Of a stretch of 64,000 nucleotides of DNA, positions 40,378 through 48,265 are shown in pieces. The DNA is from Paenibacillus albicereus. Its GTDB lineage: Bacteria; Bacillota; Bacilli; Paenibacillales; Paenibacillaceae. The notes under the pieces are model-generated. The model was not told where the DNA came from, ran no database searches, and worked only from the letters and a program-made list of their open reading frames with translations. The DNA is taken from assembly GCF_012676905.1 (NCBI RefSeq), contig NZ_CP051428.1, forward strand, positions 3,930,001 to 3,994,000, read 5' to 3'. Positions within the stretch are counted from its first letter, which is position 1. Each line of letters begins with the position of its first letter. Made by a program: the position numbers and the translations under genes.

Positions 40378-41889
40378 CTAGCGTCCGTCGAGCTTGCGCG
40401 CGAGCTTGCGCATCTCCTCCAGCTCTTCGTCGGAAATATCGGGCTCCTGCCCGGCGTCGTCGCCGACGACCGGCAGCACCGGCTTGCGCGGCTGGCCGGC
40501 TCCGCGCCGGTAGCCGCCCGCGCCTTTCGCTCCGGCGGCGGCTCGTCCTGCCGGCTTGGCCGCGCCGGCGGCTTCAGCCGCTTCCTTGCTCCGTTCGAGC
40601 TCGGTCTGGCTGCGCACGTACAGCACCGCCTTCTCGAACTCGTCGACCTGCTGCACGAGCATGTTCGAGGCGACCGCCTCGATGAACGTCTTGGTCACCC
40701 GGGCGGAGCCCTTCATGCCGAACACGTAATGCACGAGCACGTTGATGACCGGCGCCGGGAGGCGATAATGCAGGTCGATGCGCTCGAACTGCCGCTCGAT
40801 CCAGTCCGGCACCGCTCCGGGGAAGAAGCGCTTCAGGAAGCGGGTGTGCGGCTCGTTGCGCATGAGCATGTTGTACTGCTGGATATCGCAGCGTCCCGTC
40901 AGCTGGGACGGCACCGGCAAGTAATGCTCGGCCTGCACGCCCTGCTCCGGCAGCTCGGACTCGGCTTCCTCCTGCAGGCGGGAACCGGCGGCGCGACGCT
41001 CTTCCTCGCGCTTGAGGTCATGCCGGTACAGCTGGACCGCCTTGAGCTGCAGCGCGTCGGTCTGCAGGCCGCCGCGCCGGTCGAACGCGTCCTCCTCGTC
41101 GAGCAGCCGGCACAGATCGGCCGGACCGAGATCGTATTTGTAGGCGATGTAGTTGAGCTGGGCGAGCGCGTCCTTGTCCCCGCGCATCCGCTCCACGAAC
41201 GGACGGTTGAGCGAGCCGCGGGGGAAGCGGTACAGGATGTCGCCGTATTCGATGCCCGCGCCCGGCTGGGCGACAGGCTCCGGCGGCTGACGGAGCGGCG
41301 CGGACTCCTCCAGCGCCTGCTCCAGCTCGGCGTCCACGGCGGCGCTCAGGCGGAACAGCTCGTAGAACGGCATCGAGATGTTCTCCCGCTGCAGCTCATG
41401 CTGCGCCAGCTCGTCCGGCTCCCGCCGCAGCAGCGTCTCCTGGAGCGCCACGACGCCGTACTTGCCGACCTTGTCCCGCAGCAGCATGCTCAGATGCTGG
41501 CTGCGGAAAAACTCGGCCGGCGACAGCGGGGCATGCAGCTCGTACTCGTACACGACCTCCTCCTGCCCCGGCAGGAACAGCCGGCAGGTCGTGAGCAGGC
41601 CGAGCGCCTCCAGCACGGAGGCGCAGCGCACGAGCTCGCGGCGTCCCGACTCGCTCGGGTCGAGCCCGAGGCCGAGGAACAGCCGGCGCTGCGCGTCCAT
41701 CGGCGAGTAGCCGCTGTAGCCCTCGTCCACTTGATGGTACAGGAGCTGATACAGGGAGGAGGCCGCCCCGCCGGTCATCGGCTGGTAGATGAGCGCGAGC
41801 ATCCGCTGGTCGAGCGGGCTCAGCGCGAAGCCCCGGTACACGCAGAACCGGTGATGCTCGGTAAAAGCCAGCTTGCTTCCGATGCGCAT
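40378..41889 (-). CDS. dnaB: Replication initiation and membrane attachment protein DnaB
   Basis: 503 residues. N-terminal DnaB/DnaD-type winged helix (HHRFCVYRGFALSPLDQRML, then LALIYQPMTGG), a middle region with helical segments, and a C-terminal DDBH2-like domain (INVLVHYVFGMKGSARVTKT). A Pro/Gly/Ala-rich disordered segment (about 440-480) precedes the acidic tail. It acts with DnaD and DnaI in helicase loading at oriC and stalled forks. The ATG at 41889 follows GAGGAGGGTC. First gene of the unit. Confidence 0.92.
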   Translation of the reverse strand: MRIGSKLAFTEHHRFCVYRGFALSPLDQRMLALIYQPMTGGAASSLYQLLYHQVDEGYSGYSPMDAQRRLFLGLGLDPSESGRRELVRCASVLEALGLLTTCRLFLPGQEEVVYEYELHAPLSPAEFFRSQHLSMLLRDKVGKYGVVALQETLLRREPDELAQHELQRENISMPFYELFRLSAAVDAELEQALEESAPLRQPPEPVAQPGAGIEYGDILYRFPRGSLNRPFVERMRGDKDALAQLNYIAYKYDLGPADLCRLLDEEDAFDRRGGLQTDALQLKAVQLYRHDLKREEERRAAGSRLQEEAESELPEQGVQAEHYLPVPSQLTGRCDIQQYNMLMRNEPHTRFLKRFFPGAVPDWIERQFERIDLHYRLPAPVINVLVHYVFGMKGSARVTKTFIEAVASNMLVQQVDEFEKAVLYVRSQTELERSKEAAEAAGAAKPAGRAAAGAKGAGGYRRGAGQPRKPVLPVVGDDAGQEPDISDEELEEMRKLARKLDGR

Positions 41890-42026
41890 GGGCGCGACCC
41901 TCCTCCGTTCATGTCCTTTTTCGTCCTATCAGTTTAGCATAGAGAGGGCGCATCCGACAGCATTCGCCACGAGAAATCGACTGCCTCCTCCTGCCAGCCC
42001 AGCGCCGCTGCCCGGCGATCGCCGCC

Positions 42027-42090
42027 GAAAAAGAGGGCGGCCCGCTCCTCCCGTGGCTCCGGCGGAACCGTCAGGAAGAAGCGGGCCGCC
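42027..42090 (-). terminator. Terminator of the YuiB-like gene
   Basis: Minus-strand GGCGGCCCGCTTCTTCC / GGAGGAGCGGGCCGCC long stem followed by CTCTTTTTC. Confidence 0.75.
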
Positions 42091-42105
42091 TGTCCGGCCG
42101 GCATC

Positions 42106-42393
42106 CTAGAACATCTTGTAGCCGCCGATCCGCAGCGCGCGGATCGCGTAGCCGCTCACGTAGGCGCCGACAAGCGCCGCGACGACGGGCAGCCAGTCGA
42201 TGAAGGTGAACTCCGTCAGATTGGCGCCGAAGGATGCGGCGTGATCCCAGGTCGACCATATGTAAAGCGGCACCAGCACGAGTACGAACAGGTAGATGGG
42301 GAACCAGGTCGTCTTCATCAGCATGTTGAGGATGAAGCCGATTCCGAACATCATGACAAAAAACAACACCATCGCAATCACGATTTGAAGCAT
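42106..42393 (-). CDS. YuiB-like small membrane protein
   Basis: 95 residues, three predicted helices: [20 protein letters not shown], a central [14 protein letters not shown] and a final [18 protein letters not shown]. The first helix and [12 protein letters not shown] resemble the YuiB family of uncharacterised Bacillus membrane proteins. The ATG at 42393 is preferred because AAGGG lies 12 bases upstream; the ATG at 42405 directly touches that site but would add only four residues. Monocistronic and divergent from hemQ. Function unknown. Confidence 0.7.
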   Translation of the reverse strand: MLQIVIAMVLFFVMMFGIGFILNMLMKTTWFPIYLFVLVLVPLYIWSTWDHAASFGANLTEFTFIDWLPVVAALVGAYVSGYAIRALRIGGYKMF

Positions 42394-42577
42394 GCAGCCG
42401 ATCATCCCTTCGGATAGCGTTCCTTTTCAGTTTATGCCAAGCCCCCCGGCAAGTCAATTTGCAAAAGGCCGGCCGGCTCGACGAAGAGAGGGGGATCGGC
42501 TACAATGGAGGATGGACCTACAAGCGTATCGGGGGGCGCAACTCGCTCCCTTTAATGAAGGAAGGAGCCATGCAACG

Positions 42578-43324
42578 ATGAGTGATGCCGCACAGACGCT
42601 GGAGGGCTGGTACGTCCTCCATGATTTCCGTACGATCGACTGGCAGGCGTGGAAGCAGGCCGGAGCAGGAGAGCGCGCTGCCGCGCTGGACGCGATCCAG
42701 TCGATGCTCGCCGACTGGAACGCCCAGGAGGAGCAGCGCGAGGGCAGCACGGCGTTCTACGCCATCGTCGGCCAAAAGGCGGACTTCGTGCTCATGCACC
42801 TGCGCGAGACGCTGGAGGAGTTGAACGAGCTCGAGAACCGCTTCAACAAAAGCCCGCTCGCCGCGTTCACCAAGCCGGCATATTCGTACGTCAGCATCGT
42901 CGAGCTGTCCAACTACATGAGCAAGCCGGGCGAGGACCCGCTGCAGAACCCCGACATCGTCGCGCGCCTCAAGCCGGCGCTGCCGAAGGCGCGCCACATC
43001 TGCTTCTACCCGATGAACAAGCGCCGCGACGGCGGCGACAACTGGTATATGCTGGGCATGGACGAGCGCCGCGCCATGATGCGCAGCCACGGCATGATCG
43101 GCCGCCAGTATGCGGGCAAGGTCAAGCAGATCATCAGCGGCTCCGTCGGCTTCGACAACTGGGAGTGGGGCGTGACGCTGTTCGCGGAGGACGCCCTGCA
43201 GTTCAAGAAGCTCGTCTACGAGATGCGCTTCGACGAGGTGAGCGCCCGCTACGGCGATTTCGGCGACTTCTACGTCGGCAATCGGCTGGATGCGGACAAG
43301 CTGGTTCAGCTGCTCCAGGTTTAA
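42578..43324 (+). CDS. hemQ: Coproheme decarboxylase HemQ
   Basis: 248 residues, chlorite-dismutase-like fold. The axial heme histidine is H171 in [13 protein letters not shown], and the catalytic tyrosine is Y144 in CFYPMNKRR, with K148 beside it. These match characterised Firmicute HemQ, which converts coproheme III to heme b in the coproporphyrin-dependent pathway. The distal arginine of true chlorite dismutases is not evident. The ATG at 42578 follows AAGGAG; the frame from 42392 is rejected. Monocistronic with a perfect terminator. It adjoins the 3' end of the catecholate cluster but on the opposite strand. Confidence 0.94.
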   Translation: MSDAAQTLEGWYVLHDFRTIDWQAWKQAGAGERAAALDAIQSMLADWNAQEEQREGSTAFYAIVGQKADFVLMHLRETLEELNELENRFNKSPLAAFTKPAYSYVSIVELSNYMSKPGEDPLQNPDIVARLKPALPKARHICFYPMNKRRDGGDNWYMLGMDERRAMMRSHGMIGRQYAGKVKQIISGSVGFDNWEWGVTLFAEDALQFKKLVYEMRFDEVSARYGDFGDFYVGNRLDADKLVQLLQV

Positions 43325-43345
43325 GCTCCGCGCACAGGACGAGGA

Positions 43346-43376
43346 AGCCGCTCCCGATTCGGGAGCGGCTTTTTTG
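43346..43376 (+). terminator. Terminator of hemQ
   Basis: GCCGCTCCC-GATTC-GGGAGCGGC stem followed by TTTTTT. Confidence 0.93.
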
Positions 43377-43469
43377 GGCTGCCTCAGGGCGATCACCCGC
43401 GCCGGAGGCCGCCCCTTTTCGATTTCGCGGCCGAAGCCTCGATTGCCGGGGGCGGCCTCTTATGCCGGG

Positions 43470-44618
43470 TTACTGCGGCACGGCCATCCGCGCGCTCTCC
43501 AGCGTCTCTCTCACGCGGGCAGGCCACTTGCCGTAATCGCCGCCGTACCCATCGAGCAGGGCGTACGCCCAGCGGTCGATGCCGAAGGCGATGCAGCCCG
43601 ACTGCATCGGATTCGCCTCCGCGTCCAGCACCTCGAACGGCTTGCAGAGCGAGTCGCCCATATGGTTGAACGACGCGATGGAGAACGAGCCGCCGTCCTC
43701 GCCCGCCCGGGCGATGAGCTCGTACTTCATGTTCCCCATCAGCTGCTGCTGGCCTTTGCCGCTTTCCTCGGAGAAAAAGAAAGGGTCGCTCGCCGTCTCG
43801 ATCTTGCCCGCGAGCCCCAGCCTTTCGAACAGCGACCACGCCTCCTCCATGAACGCGCGGCGCTCCTCTTCGATGAAGGACGCCTCCCCGAACAGGACGA
43901 TCTCCCGCATGCTGAATTCTTGAAGCCGATGCTTGCCGACGCGCCAGGCGGCTTCGTGGCGGAAGCAAGTTCCGCGTGAAGTCAGTACGAGCGGCTCCTG
44001 CAACCGCGAGCCCGACAGCTCCGCGTAGCAATGGAAGCAGACCGCGGGCGAGAGCGCGTACGGGCTGAGGCGCGCCAGCCCGTTCAGATCGCCCGCCTCG
44101 CGGACCTTCTCCAGCTCCTCGAGCCGATGGGGGAACTCGGACACGAAATGGATGTTTTGCGGGAAGGTCTCGATATACCGACACTTGCGCAGCGTCTCGA
44201 CGGGAATCATCGAAGGGTAGCTGCGCAGCTGCGCCTGATGGCGCTGCGCCCACTCGACGAGCAGCCGGTCGATCTGCTCGGACAGCGTCACGGCCAGCCC
44301 CCGCTTCCAGGCGCCGTTCGGAGCGAACAGCTCGCCCGCCGTCTCCGGCGTGCCCGCCCGCGCGTCCTCGCGGGCTTCCGTTTCCCGGTACAGGCGCGAG
44401 CCGATGATGCGGCTGCTGCGTTCCTTTGCGATCAGGCGCTCCACGGCGTCGTCGATGGGTCCTTGGGCAGTGCCGGGCAGCAGCTCCACGATTATCGCTT
44501 GCGTCGTCTCGTCCAGCCGGCAGCCCGAGATGCCCTCGATGCTGTAGATGAGCTTCGCCAGCAGCGACTGCGCCTGCCGTTCGTTCAGAATGTTCGAAGT
44601 CGGGTAGGTTTTGATCAC
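43470..44618 (-). CDS. Amino acid:carrier-protein ligase (class II aaRS-like)
   Basis: 382 residues, seryl-tRNA-synthetase-like catalytic core without a tRNA-binding domain. Signatures are TCFRHEAAWRVGKHRLQEFS (motif 2 region) and SGCIAFGIDRWAYALL (motif 3). Candidate zinc ligands are C146 (RKCRYIETFP), E200 and C342, the pattern of the Bll0957-type ligases that activate Gly or Ala and load a stand-alone carrier protein. The start is a GTG at 44618 with AAAGGGGAG six bases upstream; the ATG-initiated frame from 44660 contains that site and overlaps the upstream gene. Last gene of the cluster. A GAGGCCGCCCC / GGGGCGGCCTC hairpin near 43405-43455 follows, without a T tract. Which amino acid and which carrier protein it uses is unknown. 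Confidence 0.83.
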   Translation of the reverse strand: MIKTYPTSNILNERQAQSLLAKLIYSIEGISGCRLDETTQAIIVELLPGTAQGPIDDAVERLIAKERSSRIIGSRLYRETEAREDARAGTPETAGELFAPNGAWKRGLAVTLSEQIDRLLVEWAQRHQAQLRSYPSMIPVETLRKCRYIETFPQNIHFVSEFPHRLEELEKVREAGDLNGLARLSPYALSPAVCFHCYAELSGSRLQEPLVLTSRGTCFRHEAAWRVGKHRLQEFSMREIVLFGEASFIEEERRAFMEEAWSLFERLGLAGKIETASDPFFFSEESGKGQQQLMGNMKYELIARAGEDGGSFSIASFNHMGDSLCKPFEVLDAEANPMQSGCIAFGIDRWAYALLDGYGGDYGKWPARVRETLESARMAVPQ

Positions 44619-44646
44619 GATTCGCTCCCCTTTCATTATGTTGGCG

Positions 44647-45513
44647 TCATCCGTGGGCATGGGCCGCCTCCCTGCCCGGACTGCTCCAGCCGGCCAGCCA
44701 GCGCCGCTCCTCCTCCAGCCGAGCGAACGGATGCTCGCCGAACCATTCGATCGCGATCGGATGCGGCGCAGCGTCTTGGTGCAGCCGATCGAGGACGGGC
44801 GTGTAGTCGATGGCCCCCTGCGCCAGCGCCGACATGCCGTCGCGCTTGCCGGAGGGAGAGAAGACGTTGGCCGGCTCGAACAGCCCGGCTTGCTCGGGAC
44901 GGGCTACGTTTTTGACGTGGAAATTGACGATCCACCGCTGCAAGGCCCGATACGCTTCGAGCGGGGCGGTGCCGGACTCCCATAGGTGCAGGAAGTCCAG
45001 ATTGATGCCGATATCGCCCCGCCCGGCATCGCGCAGCAAGCGGAGCGTCGCGTCCAGCGTATCGGCATAGGTGCGCGGGTGCGTCTCGACGACGAGCTGC
45101 GCGCCGGCCTCCGCGGCCATGCCGGCCAGCTGGCCGAGCCGGTCCACGCACAAGGCCCAGTCCCGCTCCGTGGCCGTATGACTCGGGCGGTCGCCCGCGA
45201 AGATGCGGATCTTGCGCGCGCGGAACGGCTGCGCCAGCTCGAGCAGGGCCGCCCATCGCTGCAATAGCTGCCGTGTCCGATCCTCCGGCGCGAGCAGGTC
45301 GACATAGTCGCTCATCATGGAGATGCCGAGTCCGCGCGCTTCCATCCTCTCCATCAGGCCGGGAAGCTCCTGCCGCCGTTCGCGCAGCAGCGACTTGGCA
45401 TGGACGCCCCATAGCTCGATGCCTTGGAATCCGGTCCGGTCCGCGAACTCGATCAGCTCGCCGAACGACACCAGCTCATGGCGGAACGAGATGGAGCAGA
45501 GACAAATATTCAT
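44647..45513 (-). CDS. asbF: 3-dehydroshikimate dehydratase (AsbF-like)
   Basis: 288 residues, TIM-barrel AP-endonuclease-2 family. The N-terminus (LCSISFRHELVSF, then GFQGIELWGVHAKSL) and the blocks INLDFLHLWESG, NFHVKN and FEPANVFSP follow B. anthracis AsbF closely by eye. Metal and catalytic residues have counterparts at E143, H145, D173, H175, H199 and E256. The reaction is dehydration of 3-dehydroshikimate to 3,4-dihydroxybenzoate, the catechol unit of petrobactin. The ATG at 45513 follows AAAGGTGGG. It lies between the AMP ligase and the aaRS-like ligase. A protocatechuate catabolic role is unlikely because no ring-cleavage genes are present. Confidence 0.88.
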   Translation of the reverse strand: MNICLCSISFRHELVSFGELIEFADRTGFQGIELWGVHAKSLLRERRQELPGLMERMEARGLGISMMSDYVDLLAPEDRTRQLLQRWAALLELAQPFRARKIRIFAGDRPSHTATERDWALCVDRLGQLAGMAAEAGAQLVVETHPRTYADTLDATLRLLRDAGRGDIGINLDFLHLWESGTAPLEAYRALQRWIVNFHVKNVARPEQAGLFEPANVFSPSGKRDGMSALAQGAIDYTPVLDRLHQDAAPHPIAIEWFGEHPFARLEEERRWLAGWSSPGREAAHAHG

Positions 45514-45544
45514 TCAAACCCACCTTTCGTCGGCTTCGCGCGCC

Positions 45545-46897
45545 CTAGCGGCCGGGCAGCTGCTCCTTCCGGATCTTCTTGTAGCGATCCGTATACAGCT
45601 CGCCTTGCCGGATCTCGATCTTGACGGGAATCTGGTACTCTTCCAGCTTTCCGCGACAGAAGCTTCGGATGCGGGCTTTGAGCTCGCTCGGCTCCAGCGG
45701 CTCCTGCACGTTGACGGCGGCCGCGACGATGCTTCCGAGCAGCGGGTTCGGCTCGCCTCTCACGGCCGCGTCCGCCACCTCGGGCATCTGGAGCAGGACG
45801 TCCTCCACTTCGACGGGGTACACCTTGCGGCCGCCGACGTTGATGACTTCCGACCTCCGCCCCAGGATGCGGATGTATCCGCCGTCCTCGAGCACCTCAT
45901 CCTGCGTGTCGAACCAGCCCTCTTCGTCGAACGGATTCGGCGCGTTCAAATACCCTCGCATCGCCGTGCCGGAGCGGATGTGCAGCACGCCGTCCACGAT
46001 GCGCGTCTCGATGCCCTCGCCGCCGATCCGCAGCCAGGGCGATCCGGAGGCGCGCGACTTGGCGCGCAGGATGCCGAGCTCGGACAGGCCGTACGTTTGC
46101 CGCAGCTGCGCCTCGGGGAAGGCCAGCCGCGCGGCGTTGAGCGTCGCGTCCGGCATGACCTCGGTGCCGTAGGTGATGATGCGGAGCGAGGACAGGTCGT
46201 AGTCGCGATGGACGCCGGACAGGAGCAGCAGGTTGAGGAAGCTCGGCGAGGCGGGGAGGAGCTCGATGCGGTGCCGCTCGATCAACGCGCAGATCGCGGG
46301 CGCGGTGCGGCTGTCCGGCGCGATGATCGTCCCTCCGTTGGCGAACGTATGGAACATCGTATTGATGCCGCCGATATGGTCGAACAGCAGGAACGTCAGC
46401 GTCCGCAGCGTGTCCCTCGGCGCCTTGTACCGTTCCAGGAAGGCGGCGAAATCGTGCAGGATCGCTTTGGGCCGGCCCGTCGTGCCCGACGTGAACAGGA
46501 CGAGGCCCGGCTTCTCCTCCTTGATGAAAGTATCCAGCAAGCCCGCGTGCCCGCTTCTCGCAAGCGTGCGGACCGCCGCTTCCGGGCCGCCGTCAAAGAC
46601 GATCGAGCGGTCGACCTGCGCGATCTCGGCCAGCTCGTCCCGCCTATGCCTCACGCTCGCCGACAAGGGCACGATCACATTGCGGTTCGCCAGCAGCGCC
46701 AGCATCGCGCCGCATGCGGAGGGCGAGTAATCGCCCTCCAGCGATACGACTTCGCCCGGCTGGATGCCGTGCTCTCGAATCCTGCCGGACCAGCTCCGGC
46801 AGCTCGCCAATAGGTCCGCATACGTGATCGAGCGCTCGCCGCGCACCATCGCCTGCCGATCCGCGTAGCCCGCCAGGGTCTGCAGCAGCCATTCCAT
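45545..46897 (-). CDS. Stand-alone AMP-forming acyl/aryl/aminoacyl ligase
   Basis: 450 residues, ANL adenylating enzyme. Core motifs: LVLFTSGTTGRPKAIL (A3), QTYGLSELG (A5), GWFDTQDEV (A7) and the C-terminal lysine region DRYKKIRKEQL (A10). No carrier, condensation or thioesterase domain is fused, so it should load a separate carrier protein, most simply the one encoded immediately upstream, with which the open frame overlaps. It is distinct from the AsbC-like ligase at 53682. The ATG at 46897 has GAGGAGG nine bases upstream. The acid substrate cannot be read from the sequence. Confidence 0.82.
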   Translation of the reverse strand: MEWLLQTLAGYADRQAMVRGERSITYADLLASCRSWSGRIREHGIQPGEVVSLEGDYSPSACGAMLALLANRNVIVPLSASVRHRRDELAEIAQVDRSIVFDGGPEAAVRTLARSGHAGLLDTFIKEEKPGLVLFTSGTTGRPKAILHDFAAFLERYKAPRDTLRTLTFLLFDHIGGINTMFHTFANGGTIIAPDSRTAPAICALIERHRIELLPASPSFLNLLLLSGVHRDYDLSSLRIITYGTEVMPDATLNAARLAFPEAQLRQTYGLSELGILRAKSRASGSPWLRIGGEGIETRIVDGVLHIRSGTAMRGYLNAPNPFDEEGWFDTQDEVLEDGGYIRILGRRSEVINVGGRKVYPVEVEDVLLQMPEVADAAVRGEPNPLLGSIVAAAVNVQEPLEPSELKARIRSFCRGKLEEYQIPVKIEIRQGELYTDRYKKIRKEQLPGR

Positions 46898-46914
46898 TGT
46901 CGCATGCCTCCTCA

Positions 46915-47208
46915 TCATCCGCCGCGCCCGGCAGGGCCTGCAGGCACTCCAGGGCTCGCGGCGACTTTGCTTGTCACATAGGCTTCCAGCAGCCGGAGCT
47001 CCCGCAAGAGCGACAGCCCGATCTCCTCCACGTCGATCGTGATGCCGAATTCGACTTCGAGATCCGCCAGCAGATGGACAATCGCGATCGAATCCAGCCC
47101 CAAGTCGTGAATCAGGTCGGTATCGGGGCCGATCTCCTCCCTCGCTGCTTTCACCGTCTCGTTGCGCAGGATCAAGTCCCGGATCCGGTCAAGCCATGGG
47201 CTCGGCAT
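46915..47208 (-). CDS. Acyl/aminoacyl carrier protein 1
   Basis: 97 residues, four-helix carrier protein. The phosphopantetheine serine is S40 in HDLGLDSIAIVHLL. The C-terminus (about 20 residues) is Gly/Pro/Ala-rich. The ATG at 47208 follows AGGAGGAGGGAC and overlaps the end of the BtrH-like gene. It lies just upstream of the AMP ligase, its most likely loading enzyme. No phosphopantetheinyl transferase is in the window. Confidence 0.85.
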   Translation of the reverse strand: MPSPWLDRIRDLILRNETVKAAREEIGPDTDLIHDLGLDSIAIVHLLADLEVEFGITIDVEEIGLSLLRELRLLEAYVTSKVAASPGVPAGPAGRGG

Positions 47209-48265
47209 AGGTCCCTCCTCCTGCGGCAGTCCGGTGCAGCCACTCCAAGAACCGGAGCTCCGCCTCCTTCACGGCTCCCGCGCGCTCCACGAGCGCAGGG
47301 AGCATTTCCGCCCCGCGCTCGCCGGCGCGCTCGTATTTAAGCAGAGCCAGATTGCACGCCGTCCAGGCGTCCGACACCGGCTGGAGCCGCAGCCGCCCCT
47401 CCTCGGCCTGCTGCTCGTCCATCTGCAGGAGCTCCCGGTACACCGTCCACGTCCGGGCCCGAAGCTGTCGGATCGACAGCATCGTAAGCGAATTCTGCCT
47501 GACCCACCGCGCTCGCAGAGCCGGCGTCCAGTTCACGGAATCGCGCGCATCCGAGACGAACAGGTCCCATGCCCGCGCGCCGATGCTCCGCTGCCGCAGC
47601 CGCTGGCGGATTCGATCCCATTTGTCCGGCTTGCCGTCCCCGCCTTGCTGCACCAGATCCCCGTCGTCCGGCGCCTGATACGCATGCAGGTTGCGCTCCG
47701 CGCCGGTTCGCAGGCAGTCGGCCACATCCGGCTCCGAATAGGGAGCCTCCGGCTCCTTCAGCACGAAGAAAGGAATGTCATCGCGGTCCGCTCGAACGAG
47801 GCTCGCTTGACGCAATCGGTCGGGGGACAGCTCGACGACGACGCCGACGACGGGGTCCGCGACGAGCAGCACGCCCTTCTCCGCGTCCCATCCCCGCACG
47901 AGAATCGCATGCCGGAACCCGCTCGACTCCATGCCCAGAAACGAGCGCGGAAAGTACTCCAGCAGGGACGCCTGGCTCAAGCAGATGACCGATCGGCCCG
48001 CCTTCACGACCGACAGCAGCCGCTCCACGGAAGCTTCCTCGAACGACAAGCCGATGCCGTACAAGTACCGCAGCGGGATATACGCCGCGTTCTTGCTCGA
48101 CAGCAGCGTCCGGCGCTCATAGCTCAGGTTCCAGTAATTCAACAGCACCTTGCGGTAATCGCGTCCCGTGCTCTTCAGATAAGTCAGCACGCAGGAGGTC
48201 AAGCATTCCATATAAGCCAACTGAACCTGGTCCTCCGGCTTCAAATCCGCCAGCTTGCCGATCAT
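47189..48265 (-). CDS. BtrH/C39-like acyltransferase candidate
   Basis: 358 residues. Residues about 10-165 have the layout of the BtrH N-terminal / C39 peptidase-like fold: a cysteine pair near the N-terminus (YMECLTSCVLTYL, C21 and C25), a histidine in GFRHAILVRGWD (H119) and an aspartate in LLVADPV (D137). BtrH of butirosin biosynthesis uses this fold to move an acyl group from a carrier protein to an amine, which fits the flanking carrier protein. The C-terminal half (about 200-358) is helical and unassigned. The ATG at 48265 is directly after the ABC gene stop. Assignment is by pattern and context. Confidence 0.6.
   Translation of the reverse strand: MIGKLADLKPEDQVQLAYMECLTSCVLTYLKSTGRDYRKVLLNYWNLSYERRTLLSSKNAAYIPLRYLYGIGLSFEEASVERLLSVVKAGRSVICLSQASLLEYFPRSFLGMESSGFRHAILVRGWDAEKGVLLVADPVVGVVVELSPDRLRQASLVRADRDDIPFFVLKEPEAPYSEPDVADCLRTGAERNLHAYQAPDDGDLVQQGGDGKPDKWDRIRQRLRQRSIGARAWDLFVSDARDSVNWTPALRARWVRQNSLTMLSIRQLRARTWTVYRELLQMDEQQAEEGRLRLQPVSDAWTACNLALLKYERAGERGAEMLPALVERAGAVKEAELRFLEWLHRTAAGGGTYAEPMA

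Noticed and set aside
39418-41937. 839-residue plus-strand open frame
   Set aside because: Antisense to dnaI and dnaB, both convincingly identified.
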